Shown: positions 35,431 to 43,731, counted from the stretch's first letter. The stretch: DNA of 64,000 nucleotides from Hyphomicrobiales bacterium (GCA_900469475.1 UBXG01000002.1:160760-224759); one strand, 5' to 3'. Numbers and translations: made by a program. Notes: generated by a model not told the origin, from the sequence alone.

Positions 35431-36686
35431 TGACCAAAGCCCCCATCGCCGATCCGGCACTATTGAACATACCGGTTGGCGCCCGAATTCTCGGCATGCG
35501 GAGAATAGTCTCCCTCGTCTATGCCGGTCACGACGTGACCCCGCTCTGGAACGAGCTCATGCAACGCGTAACGGCGGATCCGACCGCCGCCGCTGCATTT
35601 CTGGACATGGCCATCATCCTGCAGACGCTCGGCCGCAGTAATGAGGCTCGCCAGATTTTAAAGAATGCCGTGCAGATGCGCCGCGACTATTGCGTCGTCC
35701 ATGGCAACGGGACTGGTCCGCGGATACTCGCTTTCGTGACTGAAGGCGATTTCATGGCCAATACGCCTATCGATTTTCTGCTGGCCGGCAGCGACTGCGT
35801 GCTGTGGCTGCATTACGTTGACCTGCAAACCTTCGCGCTCGTCGATCTGCCGGAGCACGACATCGCTTTCATGGCGATCGGGGAATCGACCGAAAACGCC
35901 CCTCTTCTCGCCCATATGCAGACATTGCTTGCCAAATTCGACGGTCCGGTGATGAACCGTAATCCGGGACTGATCGCGAGACTGACGCGCGACGGCGTCA
36001 GCGCTATGCTGGCGAATGAGCCCACCATTCTTTCGCCCTTTACCTACCGCGTATCGCACGTCGATCTTATGGCCGTCGCCATGGGCGTGAAACGACTGGA
36101 CGATTGCGCCCCGGGCCTTGACTACCCTTTGGTCGTGCGCCCGATCAGCACGCATGCCGGCAACGGCATGGAACGCATCACCGACTCCGTCGAGCTTGTC
36201 ACCTTTCTGAAGGCTCAGCCCGCTCCGGAACTTTACGTCGCGCCCTTCATCGATTTTCGCGGTTCCGACGGCTTCTATAACAAGCAGCGCATCGTGTTCA
36301 TCAACGGCAAGGCATTCGCGAGCCACATGGCGCTCTCGGACCATTGGATCGTGCATTATCTAAGTGCCGGCATGGAGCAGAGCGCGGCAAAACGTGCCGC
36401 CGAACAGGCATGGATGGAAAATTTCGATCAGGATTTCGCCGTGCGCCATAAAGAGAGCTTCGCTGCCCTTTGCCGCCATATCCAGCTCGATTATTTCGGC
36501 ATCGATTGCGCCGAACTTTGCGATGGACGCCTGTTGGTGTTCGAGCTCGATGTCGCCATGGTGGTCCATGACATGGATGATCCGGGCGTCTATCCCTACA
36601 AGCAAGGGGCAATGCGGAAGCTGTTTGATTGCTTCGTCAATGCCGCTAGGCAAAAGGCTGCCGCGGCCCTCGGAAAGGCGTCCTGA
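35424..36686 (+). CDS. TPR-containing ATP-grasp ligase-like protein
   Basis: 420 residues, cytoplasmic. Residues about 30-85 form a TPR-like helical pair (AAAFLDMAIILQTLGRSNEA, then RQILKNAVQMRRD). Residues about 95-215 form a pre-ATP-grasp alpha/beta domain (PRILAFVTEGDFMANTPIDF). The rest has the ATP-grasp pattern: DYPLVVRPISTHAGNGMERI, YNKQRIVFINGKAFASHMAL and, at the metal-binding end, DYFGIDCAELCDGRLLVFEL, then DVAMVVH, with Asp where many ligases have Asn. ATP-grasp enzymes join a carboxylate to an amine through an acylphosphate. With the coupled decarboxylase making an amine, ligation of that amine to a carboxylate or peptide is a reasonable guess (inference). Homologues I can recall are uncharacterised. 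Confidence 0.7.
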   Translation: MLMTKAPIADPALLNIPVGARILGMRRIVSLVYAGHDVTPLWNELMQRVTADPTAAAAFLDMAIILQTLGRSNEARQILKNAVQMRRDYCVVHGNGTGPRILAFVTEGDFMANTPIDFLLAGSDCVLWLHYVDLQTFALVDLPEHDIAFMAIGESTENAPLLAHMQTLLAKFDGPVMNRNPGLIARLTRDGVSAMLANEPTILSPFTYRVSHVDLMAVAMGVKRLDDCAPGLDYPLVVRPISTHAGNGMERITDSVELVTFLKAQPAPELYVAPFIDFRGSDGFYNKQRIVFINGKAFASHMALSDHWIVHYLSAGMEQSAAKRAAEQAWMENFDQDFAVRHKESFAALCRHIQLDYFGIDCAELCDGRLLVFELDVAMVVHDMDDPGVYPYKQGAMRKLFDCFVNAARQKAAAALGKAS

Positions 36687-36723
36687 GCCGGTCGGCGCCG
36701 ATGCGCCGAGCCAAAAACGAAAA

Positions 36724-36747
36724 CCGCGCCTTCCGGAGAAGGCGCGG
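36724..36747 (-). terminator. intrinsic terminator of flaB
   Basis: Perfect 10-bp GC-rich stem (36724-36733 with 36738-36747), 4-nt loop, followed on the minus strand by TTTTCGTTTTT. It lies 50 bp after the flaB stop, between convergent flaB and the ATP-grasp gene, and may serve both. Confidence 0.85.
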
Positions 36748-36797
36748 CGAAGGCTTGTCTGCTACCATCGACCAACGCGTTGCGTTGGTTCTTCCTA

Positions 36798-37709
36798 TTA
36801 ACGGAAGAGCGACAGGATCGACTGGCTCGAGGAGTTGGCGATCGAGAGCGACTGGACGGCCAGCTGCTGCTGCGTTTGCAGAGCGGACAGCTTGCTCGAT
36901 TCCTGTTCCATATTGGCGTCAACCAGCTTGCCGACGCCCGATTCGATCGAGTCGGAAAGCGAGGAAGCAAAAGTCGTTTGCAGATCGATGCGAGCGGAGA
37001 TCGAGCCGAGGCGGGAGTTCATGCTGGTCATGGAGTTCAGAGCGGTCTGAACCATGTTCAGGGCGCTGGAGATCTGGCCACCGGTCATGCTGGAGATGTC
37101 GAGGCTGAAGACCGAAGCGCCAACCGAGCCATCCGACGTACCCAGGATGCCCGAAGTCGTGTCGATCGTGCCGCCGCTCGAGCCGAACAGAACGTTGCCG
37201 GTTGCGCTGGAATCGAAGGCGTAGGCGGTCGTGCTGACGGAAACGGTGCCGTTGGTGCCGCGGATGAAGGAGGAGACGACCGAAGCGGAGTCGCCGTTCT
37301 GAGCCATGACCCAGTTTTCACCGTTGAACGAAGCCGACTGGGCGACGCTCTCCAGCTGCTGCTGCAGCTGGCCGATTTCTTCCTGAATGGACTTCTTGTC
37401 GACCGAACCTTCCATGGCGGTGACGAGCTTGCTCTTGATCTGGCTTACGATGTCGATGGCGCTCGTGACGGCGGTGGTTGCAGTATCGACCTTTGCGGCG
37501 CCGAGGCCGAGAGCGTCGGAAACCGCGCCGATGGCGCTGTTGTCGGACTTCATGCTGGTGGCGATCGACCAGTAAGCGGCGTTGTCGGAAGCCTTGGAGA
37601 TACGCAGGCCCGAAGAAACGGCGCTCTGCGTCTGCTGCAGGTTGGAGCCGATGCTGCGCAGCGTCTGGAGAGCGGCCATTGCGGCGTTATTGGTAAGAAT
37701 GCTCGTCAT
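36798..37709 (-). CDS. flaB: flagellin (second of four)
   Basis: 303 residues starting MTSILTNNAAMAALQTLRSI. N-domain SSGLRISKASDNAAYWSIAT and C-domain DANMEQESSKLSALQTQQQL. It is about nine-tenths identical in protein to the flaA product, with long identical stretches in the centre (NGENWVMAQNGDSASVVSSF, GGTIDTTSGILGTSDGSVGA), indicating recent tandem duplication or gene conversion. It is followed by a strong terminator. Symbols flaA/flaB follow position relative to fliP and could be exchanged. Confidence 0.95.
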   Translation of the reverse strand: MTSILTNNAAMAALQTLRSIGSNLQQTQSAVSSGLRISKASDNAAYWSIATSMKSDNSAIGAVSDALGLGAAKVDTATTAVTSAIDIVSQIKSKLVTAMEGSVDKKSIQEEIGQLQQQLESVAQSASFNGENWVMAQNGDSASVVSSFIRGTNGTVSVSTTAYAFDSSATGNVLFGSSGGTIDTTSGILGTSDGSVGASVFSLDISSMTGGQISSALNMVQTALNSMTSMNSRLGSISARIDLQTTFASSLSDSIESGVGKLVDANMEQESSKLSALQTQQQLAVQSLSIANSSSQSILSLFR

Positions 37710-37774
37710 GATATTTGCCCCTTTGGCAGTGGTTAAATAAGGGACATTCCGGACCTAAAACCGGTAACGGCATT

Positions 37775-37793
37775 CAGCATCATGCCTGTTAAC
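37775..37793 (-). promoter_or_regulatory. flagellin leader element upstream of flaB
   Basis: Minus strand GTTAACAGGCATGATGCTG, then AATGCCGTTACCGG and CCGGAATGTCCC (37741-37752), 66 bp before the start codon. It is nearly identical to the flaC element in sequence and spacing. Confidence 0.55.
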
Positions 37794-37890
37794 CAAAATC
37801 GTTAAGGTTAACTCGCCGCTTCGATGGTCCTAAGAAACAGCAATATAGTTAAGAAAAGCTGAACTGGCTTGAGGCAAAAAATATAAAAAA

Positions 37891-37915
37891 AACCGCGCCT
37901 TAGACAGGCGCGGTT
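37891..37915 (-). terminator. intrinsic terminator of flaA
   Basis: Perfect 10-bp stem (37891-37900 with 37906-37915), 5-nt loop, followed on the minus strand by a run of seven T and a further T-rich stretch. It lies 49 bp after the flaA stop. Confidence 0.9.
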
Positions 37916-37964
37916 AACTTGTTGTTTAGGATTTTCGACCAACGCGGAGCGCTGGCGCTTCCTA

Positions 37965-38876
37965 TTAACGGAAGAGCGACAGGATCGACTGGTTCGAGGA
38001 GTTGGCGATCGAGAGCGACTGGATAGCCAGCTGCTGCTGCGTTTGCAGAGCGGACAGCTTGCTCGATTCCTGTTCCATGTTGGCGTCAACCAGCTTGCCC
38101 ACACCCGACTGGATCGAGTCGGAAAGCGAGGAAGCGAAGCTCGTCTGCAGATCGATGCGGCTGGAGACAGAGCCCAGCTTCGAGCCGAGGCTGGTCATGG
38201 AGTTGAGAGCGGTCTGAACCATGTTCAGGGCGCTGGAGATCTGGCCAGTCGTCATGCTGGAGATGTCGAGGCTGAAGACCGAAGCGCCAACCGAACCATC
38301 CGACGTACCCAGGATGCCCGAAGTCGTGTCGATCGTGCCGCCGCTCGAGCCGAACAGAACGTTGCCGGTCGCGCCGGTGTCGAAGGCGTAGGAGGTCGTG
38401 CTGACGGAAACGGTGCCGTTGGTGCCGCGGATGAAGGAGGAAACGACCGAAGCGGAGTCGCCGTTCTGAGCCATGACCCAGTTTTCGCCGTTGAACGAAG
38501 CCGACTGGGCGACGCTCTGCAGCTGCTGCTGCAGCTGGCCGATTTCTTCCTGAACAGCCTTCTTGTCAACCGAGCCTTCCATGGCGGTAGCAAGCTTGCT
38601 CTTGATCTGGCCGACGATGTCGATAGCGCTGCTGACGGCCGTCGAAGCGGTGTCGACCTTTGCGGCGCCGAGGCCGAGAGCGTCGGAAACCGCGCCGATG
38701 GCGCTGTTGTCGGACTTCATGCTGGTGGCGATCGACCAGTAAGCGGCGTTGTCGGAAGCCTTGGAGATACGCAGGCCCGAAGAAACGGCGGCCTGGGTGT
38801 CCTGCAGGTTGCTGCTGATACCGCGCAGCGTCTGGAGAGCGGCCATTGCGGAATTGTTGGTGATAATGCTGGTCAT
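37965..38876 (-). CDS. flaA: flagellin (first of four)
   Basis: 303 residues from the ATG at 38876 (MTSIITNNSAMAALQTLRGI). The open frame upstream to 39011 is non-coding leader. N-domain SSGLRISKASDNAAYWSIAT, C-domain DANMEQESSKLSALQTQQQL, end SILSLFR. It is probably the principal filament subunit, by analogy with flaA of other rhizobia. It is monocistronic: its own leader element lies upstream and a strong terminator downstream. It is divergent from the GT41 glycosyltransferase gene. Confidence 0.95.
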   Translation of the reverse strand: MTSIITNNSAMAALQTLRGISSNLQDTQAAVSSGLRISKASDNAAYWSIATSMKSDNSAIGAVSDALGLGAAKVDTASTAVSSAIDIVGQIKSKLATAMEGSVDKKAVQEEIGQLQQQLQSVAQSASFNGENWVMAQNGDSASVVSSFIRGTNGTVSVSTTSYAFDTGATGNVLFGSSGGTIDTTSGILGTSDGSVGASVFSLDISSMTTGQISSALNMVQTALNSMTSLGSKLGSVSSRIDLQTSFASSLSDSIQSGVGKLVDANMEQESSKLSALQTQQQLAIQSLSIANSSNQSILSLFR

Positions 38877-39208
38877 AGGAGTGTCCCCTGGAAACTGGAT
38901 ACAAAAGGAGGACATACCGGACTGAGATACCGGCGATGACGGAGCAGCTTCATGCCCCTCGATCCGTTTTCCTAGAGGACCAAACCCGTCATGTCGCAAG
39001 GAAAGTCGCATCCATTGCTTGCCAATTTCTTAAATTCGATCCGCCGGTAAGCAGCTCTCCGGAACGTAGCTAAAAATGCGTAAAGGCATTTTCGGCCGCT
39101 GCTTCGGTTTCAGGCAAGCTACGTGCGCGAAGATCGGGCGGAATCCATGATTCCAGCACTCGGCCCTTGGCGAGTGCCAGTTCAACATTCCGCTTGGAGT
39201 TCTCGCTC
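38877..39208. other. flaA-GT41 divergent intergenic region
   Basis: 332 bp between divergent start codons. It contains the flaA leader element (near 38947-38958) and must contain the promoter of the glycosyltransferase gene. No additional reading frame with coding character is seen. Confidence 0.6.
38947..38958 (-). promoter_or_regulatory. flagellin leader element upstream of flaA
   Basis: Minus strand GGGGCATGAAGC, then about 15 bp on CGCCGGTATC and, closer to the gene, TCCGGTATGTCC. It starts 71 bp before the start codon. It shares the GGCATGA-GC core and the CCGG(A/T)ATGTCC block with the flaB and flaC leaders. Confidence 0.5.
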
Positions 39209-41152
39209 GTGAATACGAAAAATGCTTTTTCGACAGCGTCCGGTTTCTATCAGAAGGGACAGTATACGCGCGCGCTCGAGACCCTGAACGAGCTGCTTAA
39301 CGTCGACAGGTCGCCAAAGACCTATGCATTGCTGGCGAAAACATTGCTCAAGCTCGGCTTCAGATCGGATGCGGCGAGCGCGTATGAACTGGCCGGCCGG
39401 CAAAAGCCGCAGCGCGACGACTATCTTCGCGAGGCGCTGCTGCTTCATAGCGAATGTGGCAATGACGATCAGGCTCTTGCAGTCGGCAACCTGATCCTTC
39501 CAATGGCGTTTAAGGATCCGGAGATTGCCTTCATCCTCGCTCGCATTTTCCTCAGCCGACAGCAGAAAGAACTCCTGACCAGCTTCAAGACGATACTGGT
39601 CGAGGGACCGGAGCTCAAGCATCGGCTCATGGCAGCGAAACTGCTTACCGACGATCTCTATGACGCAAGCAACCGACACCTCGTTGCGACGCTGTTCAAG
39701 AAACACCCCGACAGCATTGTCACGCGCATACTCCATCTGATCTTTGCTCGAGAGATATCCGATCTCGCGGCTGTCGACAGACACATAGCGCCGATCACAG
39801 CGGCACTGGCAAAGGGCAATCTCGACTACGTGATCCCGGACAACCCCTTCTTCCACCTGCATTGGTGTGGCGACGAAGCAATCAATAAGCATGCGGTCCA
39901 CGACACAAAACCCCTGCCCGCCGGCCATGCCGAGGCTCGTCGCAGGTTGCCACACACGTGGAGCAACAAGATCCGCGTCGGTTATCTCTCGTCCGATTTC
40001 TGGCCCGGCCACGCGACAATGAAGCTGATGCAGCGGACCCTGGAGTTGCACGACAGGGATCGGTTCGAGATCACTCTCTTCGACCATTCCGATCTCGCTT
40101 CCCAGAAGGAACAGGAGTTCGACCATCGGAAGTGGGGGACGATGGTCGACGTTCGCAGCCTGTCCGATCAGGGCACAGCAGAGGCGATCCGCGCTCGGAA
40201 TATCGACATTCTTGTCGATCTCAAAGGGCACACCAAAGGAAGCCGCGCAGCTATCCTCAATCATATGGCCGCTCCGATCCAGGTTTCCTGGCTCGGTTTT
40301 CCGGGCTCCGTCGTCAATATCGATCTCGACTACATTATCGGTGATCCTTATGTGCTTCCGGATCATTCGAAGGCGCATTTCCACGAGAAATTCTGCCGGC
40401 TGCCCGAATGCTACCAGCCGAACGATCCGCTCAACCGTCCCAAGCCGCGGCCGACGACGCGCGCGCAACACGAACTGCCCGAAGACGCCTTCGTCTTCGC
40501 CTCCTTCAACGGCAACCGCAAGATCACCCCACAAATGGTCGATGTGTGGTGCAATATCCTCAAGCGCAGCAAGAACAGCGTCCTTTGGCTGCTCTGTAAC
40601 GGCCCCCGCGCAGAAGCCAATCTCTGGGCACGCCTGGAAGCGCGTGGCATCAGCCGCAAGCGGGTCGTCTTTACCACTCGCATTCGCTACGAGGATCACA
40701 TCGACCGTCAGCAGCTTGCCGATCTCGGCCTCGACACCTTCCCCGTCAACGGCCATACGACCACATCGGAGCAGCTGTGGGGCGGTCTGCCGGTCCTCAC
40801 GGTGAAGGGCACCAACTTCGCCTCACGCGTCAGCGAAAGCCTGCTGAATGCGATCGGCCTGCCCGAATTGGTGGCCGGAGACATCCAGACCTACGAGGAC
40901 ATGGCCGTGCAGCTCGCCGAGCAGCCGGAGCGTATCGCTGAGTTCAAGCAAATTCTGGCCGCCAATCGCTCCATCAAGCCGCTCTTCGATGCTGAACGCT
41001 TCACGCACCATCTGGAGACGGCTTTCGAAATGATGGCGACCCGGGCCAAGCAGGGACTGGCACCCGATCACATCGACGTGCCGGCGCTGCCGGAGCGCTC
41101 GGAACCGTTCATGGAAGATGACCAGAACTCGGCTGCTATCGCGGCCGAATAA
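39209..41152 (+). CDS. TPR-GT41 glycosyltransferase (O-GlcNAc-transferase/SPINDLY type)
   Basis: 647 residues from a GTG at 39209 with GGAG nine bases upstream; a TTG at 39167 would add 14 residues. Residues about 10-200 are TPR-like helices (TASGFYQKGQYTRALETLNE). The GT-B catalytic part begins about 255 with NKIRVGYLSSDFWPGHATMK (catalytic-type His about 268), DILVDLKGHTKGSR, APIQVSWLGFPGSV, FASFNGNRKITPQMVDVW (donor-binding Lys about 438), LGLDTFPVNGHTTTSEQLWG and FASRVSESLLNAIGLPEL. All key GT41 residues are in place. The layout recalls Caulobacter FlmG, a TPR-GT that glycosylates flagellin. It is divergent from flaA and convergent with fliP, so flagellin is the likeliest substrate (inference). 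Confidence 0.88.
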   Translation: MNTKNAFSTASGFYQKGQYTRALETLNELLNVDRSPKTYALLAKTLLKLGFRSDAASAYELAGRQKPQRDDYLREALLLHSECGNDDQALAVGNLILPMAFKDPEIAFILARIFLSRQQKELLTSFKTILVEGPELKHRLMAAKLLTDDLYDASNRHLVATLFKKHPDSIVTRILHLIFAREISDLAAVDRHIAPITAALAKGNLDYVIPDNPFFHLHWCGDEAINKHAVHDTKPLPAGHAEARRRLPHTWSNKIRVGYLSSDFWPGHATMKLMQRTLELHDRDRFEITLFDHSDLASQKEQEFDHRKWGTMVDVRSLSDQGTAEAIRARNIDILVDLKGHTKGSRAAILNHMAAPIQVSWLGFPGSVVNIDLDYIIGDPYVLPDHSKAHFHEKFCRLPECYQPNDPLNRPKPRPTTRAQHELPEDAFVFASFNGNRKITPQMVDVWCNILKRSKNSVLWLLCNGPRAEANLWARLEARGISRKRVVFTTRIRYEDHIDRQQLADLGLDTFPVNGHTTTSEQLWGGLPVLTVKGTNFASRVSESLLNAIGLPELVAGDIQTYEDMAVQLAEQPERIAEFKQILAANRSIKPLFDAERFTHHLETAFEMMATRAKQGLAPDHIDVPALPERSEPFMEDDQNSAAIAAE

Positions 41153-41158
41153 GCTTCA

Positions 41159-41190
41159 GCGATCATCGGGGCTGCGGCTCCGATGATCGC
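41159..41190. terminator. bidirectional terminator between the GT41 gene and fliP
   Basis: Perfect 11-bp stem (41159-41169 with 41180-41190) with a 10-nt loop, 6 bp after the GT41 stop and 16 bp from the fliP stop. The plus strand continues CTTGCGCTTTTC. It fits shared termination of convergent genes. Confidence 0.7.
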
Positions 41191-41205
41191 CTTGCGCTTT
41201 TCATA

Positions 41206-41964
41206 TCAGTGGAAAGAGCGGACCAGGCTGCCGACCAAAAGGTTCCAGCCGTCGATCAGCACGAAGAAGAGAATCTTGAACGGCAGAGAGATCGAGGTCG
41301 GTGGCAGCATCATCATGCCCATCGCCATAACGATGGTCGACACGATCAGGTCGATGACGAGAAACGGCAGTACCACCAGGAAGCCGATTTCGAAGCCGCG
41401 GCGGATCTCCGAGATCATGAAGGCCGGGATCAGAACGCGGTAATCGATCTTGTTGTCGACGACCGTCGACTGGCCGCGTTCCTTCGCCAGATCGACGAAA
41501 AGCTTCAGGTCCTTGTCGCGCGTATTGTTCGACATGAAGGTGCGGAAAGGCTCGGCAATGCGCTGCACCGCGTCGGCTTCCGAAACCTGGTTGGCAAGCA
41601 GCGGCTGCACGCCATCCTTCCAGGCCTGATCGAAGGTCGGCGACATGACATAAAACGTCATGAACAGTGAAAGACTCAGCAGGATCATGTTCGACGGCGT
41701 CGTTGCGAGGCCCATGCCGGTGCGCAGGATCGAAAAGGCGATGATGAAGCGCGGAAAGCTCGTCACCATGATCAGGATACCCGGCGCGATCGACAGGATC
41801 GTCAGCAGCCCGAAGGTACGGATGATCCAGGCAGCAACCGAGCCGTTGACCGGCGCGTTCAGAAGATCGGTGGGAAGCTGCTGCGACAATTGCTGCGCCG
41901 CCGCCAGTTCAGGCGACAAGGCAGCAATCACGAATATAAATAGAGCAAGTGCTGGCCGACTCAT
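41206..41964 (-). CDS. fliP: flagellar biosynthetic protein FliP
   Basis: 252 residues with the FliP signal peptide (ALALFIFVIAALSPELAAAQ) and four membrane segments. Signature parts are LSIAPGILIMVTSFPRFIIAFSILRTGMGLATTPSNMILLSLSLFMTF, GVQPLLANQVSEADAVQR and IPAFMISEIRRGFEIGFLVVLPFLVIDLIVS (in order). It forms the export gate with FliQ and FliR. It ends the flgF-to-fliP minus-strand run and overlaps fliL by 4 bp. Confidence 0.96.
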   Translation of the reverse strand: MSRPALALFIFVIAALSPELAAAQQLSQQLPTDLLNAPVNGSVAAWIIRTFGLLTILSIAPGILIMVTSFPRFIIAFSILRTGMGLATTPSNMILLSLSLFMTFYVMSPTFDQAWKDGVQPLLANQVSEADAVQRIAEPFRTFMSNNTRDKDLKLFVDLAKERGQSTVVDNKIDYRVLIPAFMISEIRRGFEIGFLVVLPFLVIDLIVSTIVMAMGMMMLPPTSISLPFKILFFVLIDGWNLLVGSLVRSFH

Positions 41965-42455
41965 TCGATCACGAAAGTTCTGAACATAACTTTCGATACT
42001 CGTCCTTCCGAGCGCAGGTCAACACGCTCCTGGATGTCATCCCGAAGATATTGCAGGCCACGGGCGCCTTCGATCTGCTGCAGGGAGACCGTGCGGATAT
42101 AGGCGAGGATATCCTGATGGATCGCCTGGGCGAGCTGGGCGTCGGGCGGCCCTTTGAAAACGAGCGCAAGCTCCAGCCTGATCCAGTTCTGCGAGGGATA
42201 GGCGAGGTTGACGGTGATCGGATCCAGCGCGATGATGCCGTTTGCCTGGGCGGCGGCTGCAGCCTGCTTGCTGTCGCCGCCAGGCTTTGCCGTCGCCTGC
42301 ACCGCAGCGGTGGCCTGCTTGATCCGCGGCGCCACCATGGTTCCCAATACCCAGCCTCCTCCGCCGCCGAGTGCGGTGAGTACCAGCAGCCCGGCGACCA
42401 TCATGATCAGCGACGATCCCTTGCCCTTTGCCGATTCGTCTGCGACTGCTGCCAT
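41961..42455 (-). CDS. fliL: flagellar basal-body-associated protein FliL
   Basis: 164 residues: a short cytoplasmic N terminus, one membrane helix (SLIMMVAGLLVLTALGGGGGWVLG), then a periplasmic domain with the FliL strand pattern (IIALDPITVNLAYPSQNWIRLELALVFKGP) and the end LRSEGRVSKVMFRTFVIE. FliL stabilises the stator around the rotor. It lies between flgH (23 bp) and fliP. Confidence 0.92.
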   Translation of the reverse strand: MAAVADESAKGKGSSLIMMVAGLLVLTALGGGGGWVLGTMVAPRIKQATAAVQATAKPGGDSKQAAAAAQANGIIALDPITVNLAYPSQNWIRLELALVFKGPPDAQLAQAIHQDILAYIRTVSLQQIEGARGLQYLRDDIQERVDLRSEGRVSKVMFRTFVIE

Positions 42456-42478
42456 ATCCCTATCCGTTCGCTATCAAA

Positions 42479-43192
42479 TCAGAGCGGCGAGAGCAGGTCG
42501 ACCGCCTGCTGCCCTCTCGGCGGCTGCTGTATTTCCGTCAGGCGGCCGCGGCCGCCATAGGAAATGCGCGCCTCGGCAATCTTGTCGTAGGAAATGGTAT
42601 TGTCGGACGTCACGTCCTGCGGACGTACAATGCCGGCAACGTTGAGAATACGGATTTCCTGGTTCATGCGCACCTCCTGCGAGCCGCTGATCATCAGGTT
42701 GCCGTTTTCGAGAATGCCCGTCACGACAGCTGCGACCAGAAGATTGATCTGCTCGGAGCGCTGCATCTTGCCCTTGCTGTCGGTGCTGGTGTCGGAGCCC
42801 GAGGTGGCGTCGGCGTTGGTGGCAGGCCTCCAGCCAAAAATCTTGGCCGAAATATCCCAATTCATATCGCTCTTGTTCGTGCGATTGCGATTGGTCTCGT
42901 TGTCCCAGTTCGCCTTATCGTTGATCTGGATCGTGACGGTCAGGATGTCGCCGACATTGAGCGCGCGCGAATCCTTGAACAAGGCGGCCTGCGAATCGTT
43001 CCAGAGCGAATAGCCCTGCGCGACCTGGTGAGGCCGCTTCGGATATTGAGACATCTGCGGCGTCTGCGCATATTGCAGGCCGCTGCCGATCGGACTCATG
43101 GCAGGCGCCCTGCCGATTTCCCTGAGGGCCTGCGACTGGCAACCGGCGAGAAAGACGACGATTGCGCAGGCGGCCGTGAGACGCGTGTTCAT
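42479..43192 (-). CDS. flgH: flagellar L-ring lipoprotein FlgH
   Basis: 237 residues with a lipoprotein signal (ACAIVVFLAGC, lipid-linked Cys about 18). The mature part has the FlgH family pattern: SLWNDSQAALFKDSRALNVGDILTVTIQINDKANWDNET, then LVAAVVTGILENGNLMISGSQEVRMNQEIRILNVAGIVRPQDV (in order). It forms the outer-membrane L ring. It overlaps motE by 4 bp. Confidence 0.95.
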   Translation of the reverse strand: MNTRLTAACAIVVFLAGCQSQALREIGRAPAMSPIGSGLQYAQTPQMSQYPKRPHQVAQGYSLWNDSQAALFKDSRALNVGDILTVTIQINDKANWDNETNRNRTNKSDMNWDISAKIFGWRPATNADATSGSDTSTDSKGKMQRSEQINLLVAAVVTGILENGNLMISGSQEVRMNQEIRILNVAGIVRPQDVTSDNTISYDKIAEARISYGGRGRLTEIQQPPRGQQAVDLLSPL

Positions 43193-43731
43193 GAGGGGTC
43201 CTTCGACTTCGATGTATTCGGGTCGGATGCGCTGGCGATGATATTGGTGATGACCGCCGCCTTTTTCGCATCCATCTCTGCAAGAATGAGGCTCGACTGG
43301 CGCGCGGAGAGCTTCATGATGATTGCAGCCGCCACGACGGTTCTGACATCATTGAGGCTGGCTGCGGCCGCATCCGGTTTCATGTTCTTGTAGATATCGA
43401 CCAGGCCTAGATCCGCGGTCTTGAGGAAGTCATCGCGCTTTTTCAGCCAGTCTTCGTATTCGGCCTTGCGCTTGTCCATGGTGGCGATACGCTGATCGAC
43501 GTCCGCCTGGAGTTTTTCCAGTTCCTGCTTCTGCAGCAGATAGCGTTGGTCTCGTGCCGGATCGGCGATATTGGTGCAGAACTGGCGGATCTCATCCTGG
43601 CTGGAAGCCGGATCGGCCGCGACCGGCTTCGGCGCTTCCTGCGCCAGAGCCGCACCGAGCGACAAGAGCAGGGCTGCCGTTGCGAGGCTGCAGCCGATCA
43701 GCATATTTCTGGCAATGGCGTTCGGGATCAT
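43189..43731 (-). CDS. motE: MotE, MotC-specific periplasmic chaperone
   Basis: 180 residues with signal peptide (MLIGCSLATAALLLSLGAALAQ). A periplasmic coiled coil (ARDQRYLLQKQELEKLQADVDQRIATMDKRKAEYEDWLKKRDDFL, in order) precedes a MgtE_N-like helical end (YKNMKPDAAAASLNDVRTVVAAAIIMKL, SARQSSLILAEMDAKKAAVIT). In S. meliloti MotE is a disulfide-linked dimer that protects MotC in the periplasm. It is flanked by 4-bp overlaps with flgI and flgH, the standard rhizobial order. Confidence 0.9.
   Translation of the reverse strand: MIPNAIARNMLIGCSLATAALLLSLGAALAQEAPKPVAADPASSQDEIRQFCTNIADPARDQRYLLQKQELEKLQADVDQRIATMDKRKAEYEDWLKKRDDFLKTADLGLVDIYKNMKPDAAAASLNDVRTVVAAAIIMKLSARQSSLILAEMDAKKAAVITNIIASASDPNTSKSKDPS

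Noticed and set aside
39182..40756. 524-residue open frame on the minus strand opposite the GT41 gene
   Set aside because: No family motifs, and the plus strand has intact GT41 motifs throughout.
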